NCBI GenBank assembly: GCA_003154055.1
Contig: PMCH01000065.1
Location: 3,664 to 13,993, forward strand
DNA: 10,330 nt
Reading direction: 5' to 3'
From: Acidobacteriaceae bacterium
GTDB lineage: Bacteria; Acidobacteriota; Terriglobia; Terriglobales; Acidobacteriaceae
Position numbers and translations under genes: made by a program. The notes under the pieces were generated by a model. The model was given only the letters and a program-made list of their open reading frames with translations. It was not told the origin of the DNA and ran no database searches. Shown here piece by piece: positions 1 through 7,246 of this stretch. Each line of letters begins with the position of its first letter. Within the stretch, counting starts at the first letter, position 1.

Positions 1-5
1 CCTCA

Positions 6-1568
6 ATGAAGGCTCAACTGTGTCTTGCTTTATTGGTTCTCGGTTCGCTCGCGGTAGCCGCGGACGCGCCTCCGAACTCCAGTCCCAAGGCAACGCGGAA
101 GATCCCAGCCGCCGAACTCGAAGACAAGGTTCGAGGGGGATGGGCTGGGCAGATGATTGGCGTGACGTATGGCGCGCCTACGGAATTCCGCTTTCTCCAG
201 AAGATCAACGACCAACTTCGGGATTGGAAGCCTGAGGAACTGGAGGGTGCGCTCGATCAGGACGATCTCTACGTCGAGATGACGTTCTCCGAAGTCATGG
301 ATCGTTTGGGTGTGAACGCCACTTCCGACGACTATGGCGAGGCGTTCAAGGGCTCCAAGTATCAACTGTGGCACGCGAACCTTGGAGCACGCCGCGCTCT
401 GCTGCGCGGGGTGAAGGGTTCCATGTCCGGCAATCCGAGGTACAACCTGCACGCGAATGATATCGACTTCCAAATCGAGTCGGACTTCATTGGTCTCATG
501 ACACCAGGCATGCCCCGTGCCGCTCAGCGCTACGCCGAACGTGTCGGACGCGTCATGAACTATGGCGACGGCCTCTATGGGGGCATATTTACAGCTGCCA
601 TGTACTCCGCCGCCTATGTTGAAAGCGACCCCCGCAAGGTCGTGGAAGCGGGAGTCGCCGCCATTCCCGCGGGTAGTATTTATGCCCAGGTGATCGGCGA
701 CGTGCTGCGCTGGTCGAAGGAAAATCCGTCTGACTGGAAAGAGACCTGGCAACTCCTGGAAGATAAGTGGGACCGCAATGACGCATGTCCGGAGGGAGCG
801 CTGAGGCCTTTCAACATCGATGCGTCCTTGAATGGCGCCTATGTCGCGATGGGCTTGCTGTATGGTGGCAAAGACTTCGAAAAGACAATGGATATCGCCA
901 TGCGCGGCGGTCAGGACAGCGATTGCAACCCTGCATCGGCGGCTGGAATTCTGGGAACCATGATTGGTTTCAAGGCCATCCCGGCGAAGTGGACCGATCC
1001 GCTTGCAGCCATGGCCGACAAGAAGTTCTCGTACACGAACTATTCCTATAACACTTCCGTCGAGAAGACGATCGCACGCATGAAGCAGGTGGTGAAGCTC
1101 GAAGGAGGCAAGGTGGAAGCGGGCTCGCTGATCATTCCGCTGGAAACGCCGGTTACCTTGAAGCTGGAGCAGTTTAATCCGGGCAAGGTGGTCGAGCGCA
1201 TTGCGGTCACCGACCCACGTTGGAAATTCACCGGGGCCTGGGACAAAGCGGAAGAGGAAGGGTCCACCTCGCAAGGCTCAAACAAGTCAGGCTCGGAAGC
1301 CGTTGTTACTTTCAACGGCACGGGCGCAATCCTGGCCGGGACTTTGCGGCCGGAAGGCGGATTGTTCGATGTCTACCTCGACGGCAAGAGCATGGGAACA
1401 CTTGATTCTTACAACGTCGATGGCGAGCGTTACCGAGAAGGCTTGTGGGGCAAGTTCGATCTTGCCCCCGGCGAGCACACGTTGCGGGTCGTCGTAAAAG
1501 GCCGTCCCTTTCAGAGCTCCACGGGCGCATGGGTAAACATCGAGGACTTGGTCACTTACCAGAAGTGA
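6..1568 (+). CDS. Exported ADP-ribosylglycohydrolase-family protein with C-terminal beta-rich domain
   Basis: 520 residues. The first ~20 residues (MKAQLCLALLVLGSLAVAAD) form a Sec signal peptide. The body from about residue 35 to 350 looks like the ADP-ribosylglycohydrolase (DraG/ARH) fold: a GGWAGQMIGVTYGAPTEF-type opening, an acidic LDQDDLYVE motif (D84, D86, D87) and a late GGQDSDCNPASAAG motif (D304, D306). In this family such acidic clusters bind the metal ions near the ribosyl-type substrate. From about residue 395 there is a separate beta-rich stretch (FDVYLDGK, PGEHTLRVVVKG) resembling a small carbohydrate-binding or accessory sandwich. A secreted protein sitting among glycosidases is unlikely to reverse intracellular protein ADP-ribosylation, so I infer action on a glycan or glycoside, substrate unknown. 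Only five bases precede the ATG, so its ribosome binding site and promoter cannot be judged. The next gene starts 32 bases downstream, consistent with co-transcription. Confidence 0.85.
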   Translation: MKAQLCLALLVLGSLAVAADAPPNSSPKATRKIPAAELEDKVRGGWAGQMIGVTYGAPTEFRFLQKINDQLRDWKPEELEGALDQDDLYVEMTFSEVMDRLGVNATSDDYGEAFKGSKYQLWHANLGARRALLRGVKGSMSGNPRYNLHANDIDFQIESDFIGLMTPGMPRAAQRYAERVGRVMNYGDGLYGGIFTAAMYSAAYVESDPRKVVEAGVAAIPAGSIYAQVIGDVLRWSKENPSDWKETWQLLEDKWDRNDACPEGALRPFNIDASLNGAYVAMGLLYGGKDFEKTMDIAMRGGQDSDCNPASAAGILGTMIGFKAIPAKWTDPLAAMADKKFSYTNYSYNTSVEKTIARMKQVVKLEGGKVEAGSLIIPLETPVTLKLEQFNPGKVVERIAVTDPRWKFTGAWDKAEEEGSTSQGSNKSGSEAVVTFNGTGAILAGTLRPEGGLFDVYLDGKSMGTLDSYNVDGERYREGLWGKFDLAPGEHTLRVVVKGRPFQSSTGAWVNIEDLVTYQK

Positions 1569-1590
1569 TATGGATCTGCCGTTCGAACTC

Positions 1591-1595
1591 AGGAG
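1591..1595 (+). promoter_or_regulatory. Ribosome binding site deciding the start of the FGE-like fusion gene
   Basis: AGGAG lies five bases before the ATG at 1601. The reading frame is open further upstream, to an ATG at 1445 inside the preceding gene. Only the 1601 start has both this site and an immediate signal peptide, so it is preferred. Confidence 0.75.
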
Positions 1596-1600
1596 ACAAC

Positions 1601-3769
1601 ATGAAGATCAAGCTACCAACCATCTTATTAGTGTTCGCCTTCCTCGGAATTTACGCCTTTGCGCAGGACACCCGGTTCGGCCCTAAAGGACAGCAGATTC
1701 CCGTGCCCGACTGCTTGACCATGAAAGGTGCATGGGAAGGCGGAACCAAACCCTGCACCCAGGAAGAACAAAAATCGTGGCTGGCGGATATTACGCACTG
1801 GCGTAACGAGCGCCGGATTCGTATTGGCTATAACGGTTCGCGTTACGATCTTCCCGCCTTCAAGTGGACGCAGTCGAGTTTCATGCAACCGCAGATGATG
1901 GTGCAGGATCGCTATTTCTACGATCCGGTTGCCCGCAAATACACCGTGGACCGTTACCTCGACGACCTGCAAAAAAGATATGGCGGCATCGACTCGGTCT
2001 TGATCTGGCCAACGTATCCGAACATGGGAATTGATAACCGCAACCAGCATGACATGATCCGCTGCATGCCCGGCGGTATTGAGGGCGTAAAGCAGATGGT
2101 TGCCGACTTCCATCGGCGAGGCGTTCGCGTCCTGTTTCCCATGATGATGTGGGACCAAGGAACCCGAGACTCGGGCGAATCGTGGCCGAATGCCATCGCG
2201 AAGATCATGGCGGATATCGGTGCGGATGGAATCAACGGCGACACCCAGGACGGTGTCCCGCTGGCGTATTCCCAGGCGGCCGACCAGATCGGGCATCCTC
2301 TGGTGTTCGAGCCCGAGGGCGGCCCATCCGACGAGGCGCTGGCCTGGAACCTCATGACCTGGGGCCAGTACCAATACCCCTTCACACCGCTGGTGGACAA
2401 GTACAAATGGCTTGAGCCGCGCCACATGGTGAACATCTCCGACCGCTGGAATCGAGACAAGACCAACAACCTGCAATTCGCTTTCTTCAACGGAGTCGGC
2501 TGGGAGAGCTGGGAAAGTATCTGGGGCATCTGGAATGGCATCACACTCCGGGATGCGGAGGCGACTCGCCGCGTGGCTACCATCGAGCGCGCCGTGGCAC
2601 CGTTCCTTGTCAGTTCGGGCTGGGAACCGATGTCTCCCATGCTGCGCTACGGTATTTTCGCCAGCCGTTGGCCGCTCAACGACCAGACCGTCTGGACCGT
2701 CGTGAACCGCAACGATTACGACGTCAACGGACAACAGATGGAAGTCCCCGGCGAGTCCGGTACGCGCTACTTCGATCTTTACCATGGCGCGGAACTGAAA
2801 GTAGAGCGCGACCCCTTGGGACGATCCGTGTTGAGTTTCCCGCTGGAAGCTCATGGCTACGGTGCCGTGCTGGCAACCAAGACAGAGCCCGACGCCACCT
2901 TAAAGAAACTGATGTCGGACATGAAACAACTGACCGCGCAGCCCTTGTCGAGCTTTTCGCACGAATGGCAAGTGGTGAAACAGGCGATCGTACCGATCGC
3001 CGCCACGAAACCGGCGAACAGCGCGCCCTCCGGAATGGTTAAGATCCCTGAGGGGGACTTCCTCTTTAAAGTCGCTGGGATCGAGATTGAAGGGTTCAAT
3101 GACATCGGAGTGGATGTGCAGTATCCGTGGGAAGACACTCCCCGGCGGTTCCACGAACACCCCATGCACATGCAATCCTTCTACATCGACAAGTTTCCGG
3201 TGACTAATGCCGAATTCAAAACGTTTCTCGACGCCACCCGTTATCGTCCCGGCGATGATCTGAATTTCCTGCGTGACTGGAAAGACGGACGCTATCCGTC
3301 CGGATGGGAGAATCGTCCCGTAACCTGGGTTTCCATCGAAGACGCCCGCGCCTATGCCTTATGGGCGGGCAAGCGGCTGCCGCATGAATGGGAATGGCAG
3401 TACGCAGCCCAAGGTATCGATGGACGAGTTTATCCGTGGGGCAACGACTGGGATGCTTCAGCAGTTCCGGTTCCGGACAAGTCCCGCACCATGCGCGGTC
3501 CAGATCCGGTCGACGCACACCCGAAAGGCGCAAGCCAATTTGGGGTGATGGATCTGGTGGGCAACATCTGGCAGTGGACCGAGGAGTTTACCGACGACCA
3601 CACGCGCGGGGGCATTCTTCGTGGGGGGAGCTATTACCAGCCCCAAGGTTCGATTTGGTACTTTCCGCAAGCCTACAGACTCACCGACCATGGAAAATTG
3701 CTGATGATGTCTCCGAGCATGGATCGTTCGGGAGCCTTGGGATTCCGGTTGGCGCAGGATGCCCCGTAG
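1601..3769 (+). CDS. Exported TIM-barrel glycosidase-like protein fused to an FGE/SUMF1-like domain
   Basis: 722 residues from the ATG at 1601. Residues 1-21 are a Sec signal peptide ending in AFAQ. Residues ~40-460 look like a glycosidase-type TIM barrel plus beta domain: repeated strand-helix units, GADGINGDTQDG (D214, D217), FEPEGG (E237, E239) and a tryptophan-rich WESWESIWGIWN stretch. I cannot place it in a numbered GH family. Residues 479-722 are a formylglycine-generating-enzyme/sulfatase-modifying-factor-like domain: MVKIPEGDF opening, YIDKFPVTNAEF, GKRLPHEWEWQYAA, YPWGN, GNIWQW (654-659), LRGGSYY (673-679) and a terminal GFRL. True FGEs carry two active-site cysteines just after RGGSY. 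Here that segment reads YQPQGSIWYFPQAYR, and residues 479-722 contain no cysteine, so formylglycine synthesis is unlikely. The domain may instead bind ligand. No sulfatase is in the window. Probably co-transcribed with its neighbours. Confidence 0.85.
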   Translation: MKIKLPTILLVFAFLGIYAFAQDTRFGPKGQQIPVPDCLTMKGAWEGGTKPCTQEEQKSWLADITHWRNERRIRIGYNGSRYDLPAFKWTQSSFMQPQMMVQDRYFYDPVARKYTVDRYLDDLQKRYGGIDSVLIWPTYPNMGIDNRNQHDMIRCMPGGIEGVKQMVADFHRRGVRVLFPMMMWDQGTRDSGESWPNAIAKIMADIGADGINGDTQDGVPLAYSQAADQIGHPLVFEPEGGPSDEALAWNLMTWGQYQYPFTPLVDKYKWLEPRHMVNISDRWNRDKTNNLQFAFFNGVGWESWESIWGIWNGITLRDAEATRRVATIERAVAPFLVSSGWEPMSPMLRYGIFASRWPLNDQTVWTVVNRNDYDVNGQQMEVPGESGTRYFDLYHGAELKVERDPLGRSVLSFPLEAHGYGAVLATKTEPDATLKKLMSDMKQLTAQPLSSFSHEWQVVKQAIVPIAATKPANSAPSGMVKIPEGDFLFKVAGIEIEGFNDIGVDVQYPWEDTPRRFHEHPMHMQSFYIDKFPVTNAEFKTFLDATRYRPGDDLNFLRDWKDGRYPSGWENRPVTWVSIEDARAYALWAGKRLPHEWEWQYAAQGIDGRVYPWGNDWDASAVPVPDKSRTMRGPDPVDAHPKGASQFGVMDLVGNIWQWTEEFTDDHTRGGILRGGSYYQPQGSIWYFPQAYRLTDHGKLLMMSPSMDRSGALGFRLAQDAP

Positions 3770-3822
3770 GAAGACGGGAAATTGACTGATCACCCTGATG
3801 CTCAGGAATGGTTGGCTTTGTG

Positions 3823-3839
3823 GTTAGGATTCCTCTAAC
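3823..3839 (+). repeat. Short inverted repeat over the GH1 ribosome-binding region
   Basis: GTTAG (3823-3827) and CTAAC (3835-3839) are perfect inverted copies separated by seven bases, ending one base before the ATG at 3841. The only SD-like bases, AGGA at 3826-3829, fall inside the left arm, so a hairpin could mask them. A five-pair stem is weak and could arise by chance. Confidence 0.3.
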
Positions 3840-3840
3840 G

Positions 3841-5289
3841 ATGAGAGAGATTACTCGCCGCCGATTTGCCCAGACCGTCGCCGGTGCCGCCGGCGCGGCT
3901 TTGGCCAGTAAGTATCTTTCCGCCGCTACCGTTGCGCAAACGCCCACTCCCAGTTTACTGCGCTTCCCGACCAACTTTCTCTGGGGTTGCGCCACCGCGT
4001 CCTATCAGATTGAGGGCGCAGTGAACGAAGACGGGCGGAAGCCATCGATTTGGGATACTTTCTCGCACACGCCAGGCAAGACGTTTCAAGGGGATACCGG
4101 CGATGTCGCCGATGATTCCTACCATCGCTACAAGGAAGACGTAAGGCTTCTAAAGAATTTGGGCGCGACCGGCTACCGGTTCTCCCTGTCGTGGTCACGC
4201 ATCTTCCCCGATGGCACCGGTCAGCCGAACGAAAAAGGTATCACCCATTACCAACGGGTAGTGGACGAACTCCTCCAGAACAATATTGCTCCGTACATTA
4301 CACTCTTCCACTGGGATCTGCCCCAAGCTTTGCCTGGTGGCTGGCAGTCGCGCGACACTGCCGAAGCTTTCGCCGACTATGCGGCGTACGTTTCCAGGCA
4401 TCTTTCCGATCGGGTCAGCCATTTTTTCACCACCAACGAGCTCAAATGCATCAGCGACCTGGGCTATAAAACCGGCCAGTTTGCGCCGGGCCTGAAGTTA
4501 CCCGATGCACAGGCAAATCAAGTGCGCCACCACGCTGTGCTGGCGCACGGCCTGGCCGTGCAGGCAATTCGCGCCAGCGCCCGGAGCGGCACCCAGATCG
4601 GCTTGGCCGAAGATGCGACGGCTTATGTGCCTCTAATCGAGACGCGAGAACACATCGAGGCCGCCCAGCGTGCCACGCGCGACGGAAACGCCCCGTTTCT
4701 TACGGCAATCATGGAAGGCAAATACACCGACGACTATCTCCAGCGGGAAGGGGTGAACGCTCCCAAAGTCGAGCCTGGCGACATGAAGGCCATCGGGAGT
4801 CCGCTCGACTTCGTCGGGCTCAACGCGTATACGCCGGTGTATGTTCGCGCGAATTCGTCGCCCGCCGGCTATGCAATCGTGCCGCGCCCGTCTTCTTATC
4901 CTCACATGGCATCGCCTTGGATTTTCATTGGGCCGGAAGTTGGCTACTGGACGATCCGCAACGTCAGCGAGCTTTGGAAACCGCGAGCGCTCTACATCAC
5001 CGAGAACGGTTGCTCATCGGACGATGTCGTCACCGCCGACGTGCGCATTGAGGATACCGATCGCGTCATGTATCTCCGCAATCACCTCACGCACCTGCAT
5101 CGCGCGGCTGCGGAAGGCTATCCCATCCAAGGTTATTTTCTCTGGAGCCTGCTCGACAACTTTGAATGGGAGCAAGGGTACAGCAAGCGATTTGGGATTC
5201 ATTACGTCGACTATAAGACCCAGGCGCGGATACCCAAACTCAGCGCCGAGTGGTATCGCGAAGTTATCTTGCGCAACGCGGTGGTGTAG
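3841..5289 (+). CDS. Tat-exported GH1 family beta-glucosidase
   Basis: 482 residues from the ATG at 3841, normal length for glycoside hydrolase family 1 plus a leader. The leader has a twin-arginine motif (TRRRFAQ, residues 5-11), then a hydrophobic alanine/glycine stretch ending near TVAQ, so export is probably by Tat in folded form. The catalytic domain starts near FPTNFLWGCATASYQIEG. Acid/base Glu is E200 in TTNE and the nucleophile is E388 in YITENG. Other GH1 hallmarks are LFHWDLPQAL and WSLLDNFEWEQGYSKRFG. GH1 enzymes cleave terminal beta-glucosides or beta-galactosides with retention. The usual TxNEP is TTNEL here, a mild departure. An ATG at 3808 is in frame, but its AGGA abuts the codon and it would bury the Tat motif deeper, so 3841 is preferred. 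The gene lies 71 bases after the FGE-like fusion gene and is likely the last of that unit. Confidence 0.95.
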   Translation: MREITRRRFAQTVAGAAGAALASKYLSAATVAQTPTPSLLRFPTNFLWGCATASYQIEGAVNEDGRKPSIWDTFSHTPGKTFQGDTGDVADDSYHRYKEDVRLLKNLGATGYRFSLSWSRIFPDGTGQPNEKGITHYQRVVDELLQNNIAPYITLFHWDLPQALPGGWQSRDTAEAFADYAAYVSRHLSDRVSHFFTTNELKCISDLGYKTGQFAPGLKLPDAQANQVRHHAVLAHGLAVQAIRASARSGTQIGLAEDATAYVPLIETREHIEAAQRATRDGNAPFLTAIMEGKYTDDYLQREGVNAPKVEPGDMKAIGSPLDFVGLNAYTPVYVRANSSPAGYAIVPRPSSYPHMASPWIFIGPEVGYWTIRNVSELWKPRALYITENGCSSDDVVTADVRIEDTDRVMYLRNHLTHLHRAAAEGYPIQGYFLWSLLDNFEWEQGYSKRFGIHYVDYKTQARIPKLSAEWYREVILRNAVV

Positions 5290-5478
5290 CGCTACCGCCC
5301 CATTCCCCTGCTCCAGTTGGAACTGCCTCGACCTTTCCCTGGCGGCGGAGCGTTTATCAGGGTGGGCATCGACCCCACTTCGAGTACCAAAGCACGAGGG
5401 CGGGTTGGGCTGCAGAGCTCAATGATCACTCATCAAAACTCACACCCCCACCCGCCCAACGACAGCACTCGAATTTCT
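5290..5478. other. Convergent intergenic region with weak inverted repeats
   Basis: This 189-base gap separates the ends of the GH1 gene (+) and the lipoprotein gene (-), where a bidirectional terminator would be expected. I see a small hairpin GTGGG (5362-5366)/CCCAC (5374-5378) with a seven-base loop, and a longer-range pair GGGCGGGT (5398-5405)/ACCCGCCC (5450-5457). Neither is followed by a clear T-run, so an intrinsic terminator is not shown. Short open frames here look spurious. Confidence 0.35.
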
Positions 5479-6969
5479 TTAGTTGCCGATAGCCGGAGGT
5501 AGCGGCACGCGTCGCGTTCCTCCTCCTCCGATCGCATTCGGACCGCTGTTGGTCACAATATGCAGTGCCTGGAAGATCGTGACCATGTCTTTATAAAAGG
5601 CCCCACTGCCCGTGTAGATGTTCTGGTTGTAGAGAAGTGTGAACTCGTCGTCGACCGAACCATTCGGGCCGATTTCGGCTTGGATGGCCCAACTGTTCGC
5701 GAGAGTGTCATCGACGATGTACGCACCGTAGTCCTTGAATCCTTGCGCGAGAATTCTACCTGGGGTCGTGGTTAGCGAGTTGACATTGAAGCTCGGCAAG
5801 AGCGCGAGCAACGAGCCGGGAGTTAAATTTGGATTGGTTCCTCCGTAACTGGAGGGATCGGCATAGCCATCGACTTGCACGGCCGGCCAGTGGGGCGCGC
5901 AGCAGTAGTAGTATTTCTGCGCTTCCAGGTTGATGTTCATCGGATGGTGAATAACGCCCGAAGTAAACTCTCCGACACGAATCGTGCCACCCAAGCCAGA
6001 GAGCCCACTTCCGCCGTGGGCGCCGGTTGGATCGGTACCATAAATGTCGACGTCGTCGTACGGGTATTGGGCTGTCGCATAACCACCCACGGTGCAACGC
6101 GCCAGAGGCTGTTGCTGGGCAACGGTCCGGCCGTCGGCTAAGACAATGGCGCTCGAACTGTTACCAAAATCGCTGGGAATTAAGAAGTTGGTGGGAATCG
6201 GTACGCTTCTCCACTGGGGGTTGTTCTTCGTGCAGCGGTTTCTGCCGTCGAAGCCATGGTAGTTGTTCCACAGTGCGGTAGAGGGAGCGGTAGGCGTCAT
6301 GATGATTGGGTCAACATCTATGTCGAAGCTGGTGCCCTGGTTGCGGATTCCGGCGGGCTGATACACGGCTCCGCTGCCCAGCGAAGTGTTGTACAGCGCA
6401 TCTGAGGCGAAAGGCCAAAGTAACTTGTCGCGCTGGCCGTTCAGAAGCAGTCCGAACGCCCCGGTGCCTTTGTTGTCCACCACAATGCGATCGATGTTGG
6501 GTGCGGCACTGGTATTGTTGTAAAACTTGACCGTATTGCTGCCCGCCTTCAATCTCAGCGTAATCTTCGTGAATTTCGGAGACAACGCATCGACGCCAGT
6601 TAACGAATAACTAACTCCGCCGCCGCCGTTTACGCTGATGAAGAGTGTCTTGGTTCCATGCACTGCATAATTCAGGATCACCTTGTAGGTGCCGGCAGCC
6701 GCTGCCTGTACACCGTTGATGATGACGTAGTTGCTGGCGTTCCCCCCGATGCGAGAGACCTCTTTGCTGCCATAGCAATTGGCGCAGTTGAGCCGGGCGG
6801 CCGTGCCGCTCAGGGTACTTGAGGTGGCTTCCGCCTCGTAGGGGGCGTTGCTCCCAAGCACGGCTGCCGTACTGTGGGTACTCAATGTGCATGCCGCCAA
6901 CAAGGTACTCAACAGGATCAGTGGGGTGTTTCGGAACGCTTTTACTTCGAGCATCAAGTCGTGTTTCAT
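5479..6969 (-). CDS. Probable lipoprotein: CBM35/CBM6-like module plus unassigned C-terminal domain
   Basis: 496 residues from the ATG whose first base is 6969. An upstream in-frame ATG at 6981 exists, but GGGAG (complement of 6975-6979) sits at ideal spacing for 6969 and overlaps the other start. The leader ends in LLAAC (C27), matching a lipobox, so lipid anchoring after signal peptidase II cleavage is likely. Residues ~44-168 resemble a CBM35/CBM6 beta-sandwich: YEAEA opening, YGSKEVSRIGG, AGTYKVILNYAV, and PNIDRIVVDN at the end. Residues ~185-496 fit no family I can name. They hold YPYDDVDIYG, a glycine-rich GAHGGSGLSGLGGTIR segment around H318, a tyrosine/cysteine run KYYYCCAPHWPAV and QVDGYADPSSYGG. 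This part could be catalytic or a binding domain. The gene is divergent from the LacI regulator, suggesting shared control. Confident as a gene; function open. Confidence 0.85.
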   Translation of the reverse strand: MKHDLMLEVKAFRNTPLILLSTLLAACTLSTHSTAAVLGSNAPYEAEATSSTLSGTAARLNCANCYGSKEVSRIGGNASNYVIINGVQAAAAGTYKVILNYAVHGTKTLFISVNGGGGVSYSLTGVDALSPKFTKITLRLKAGSNTVKFYNNTSAAPNIDRIVVDNKGTGAFGLLLNGQRDKLLWPFASDALYNTSLGSGAVYQPAGIRNQGTSFDIDVDPIIMTPTAPSTALWNNYHGFDGRNRCTKNNPQWRSVPIPTNFLIPSDFGNSSSAIVLADGRTVAQQQPLARCTVGGYATAQYPYDDVDIYGTDPTGAHGGSGLSGLGGTIRVGEFTSGVIHHPMNINLEAQKYYYCCAPHWPAVQVDGYADPSSYGGTNPNLTPGSLLALLPSFNVNSLTTTPGRILAQGFKDYGAYIVDDTLANSWAIQAEIGPNGSVDDEFTLLYNQNIYTGSGAFYKDMVTIFQALHIVTNSGPNAIGGGGTRRVPLPPAIGN

Positions 6970-6974
6970 TGGAT

Positions 6975-6979
6975 CTCCC
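6975..6979 (-). promoter_or_regulatory. Ribosome binding site for the lipoprotein gene
   Basis: Read on the - strand this is GGGAG, five bases before the ATG at 6969. It overlaps the alternative upstream ATG (6981-6979), which favours 6969 as the real start. Confidence 0.7.
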
Positions 6980-7005
6980 ATGGCCGGCCAACGTCGGCCC
7001 GATTG

Positions 7006-7015
7006 TCAACGTTTA
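7006..7015. promoter_or_regulatory. Possible weak LacI-type operator in the divergent region
   Basis: TCAACGTTTA has a palindromic AACGTT core and shares AACGTTT with the stronger palindrome at 8447-8458. It lies 37 bases upstream of the lipoprotein start, in the leader or promoter region between the divergent lipoprotein and LacI genes. One arm is degenerate, so this is a candidate only. Confidence 0.3.
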
Positions 7016-7182
7016 GGTGAGGAGGACAAGTACCAAGAAATCAGGGTTTCGCATCGGAGTCCCTCAAACTTTGAAAGGTTTAAAAAAGGTTACGCAAGCC
7101 TCTCCGCGGCTGTCAAGTTGGAAGTGCCGCAGGGTAAAATGCCCGAATCTTCGCATCCGGCAAGAAGAGTGCTGGGTGGCGA

Positions 7183-7209
7183 TTGAACCCTTTGCAGGGA
7201 GAGTAGAAT
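7183..7209 (+). promoter_or_regulatory. Candidate sigma-70 promoter of the LacI regulator
   Basis: TTGAAC (7183-7188) as -35 and TAGAAT (7204-7209, five of six to TATAAT) as -10, with a 15-base spacer that is shorter than the usual 17. The -10 box lies 37 bases before the ATG at 7247. Plausible by position, but short boxes like this occur by chance. Confidence 0.35.
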
Positions 7210-7246
7210 TCGCCTGGGACTTCTCCTATACTCAAAGGTGGCAAAG

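Noticed and set aside
30..1274. Long open frame of 414 codons on the - strand
   Set aside because: It lies opposite the ADP-ribosylglycohydrolase-like gene, has no recognisable domain, and its composition is that of an antisense shadow of a GC-rich gene.
1628..2854. Open frame of 408 codons on the - strand
   Set aside because: Fully antisense to the FGE-like fusion gene, whose protein has clear domains; no family signature in the antisense reading.
3035..3766. Active formylglycine-generating enzyme (sulfatase maturation)
   Set aside because: The fold signatures are present, but the two catalytic cysteines after RGGSY are missing and no sulfatase gene is in the window.
4841..5425. Open frame of 194 codons on the + strand overlapping the end of the GH1 gene
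   Set aside because: Out-of-frame reading of the GH1 coding region; serine/arginine-rich translation without any motif.
5362..5457. Rho-independent terminator between the convergent genes
   Set aside because: The inverted repeats are short or widely separated and lack a following T-run on either strand, so it is listed only as a weak inverted-repeat region.
5250..5502. Small open frames in the gap after the GH1 gene
   Set aside because: Low-complexity translations, no convincing ribosome binding site, and they run into the convergent lipoprotein gene.
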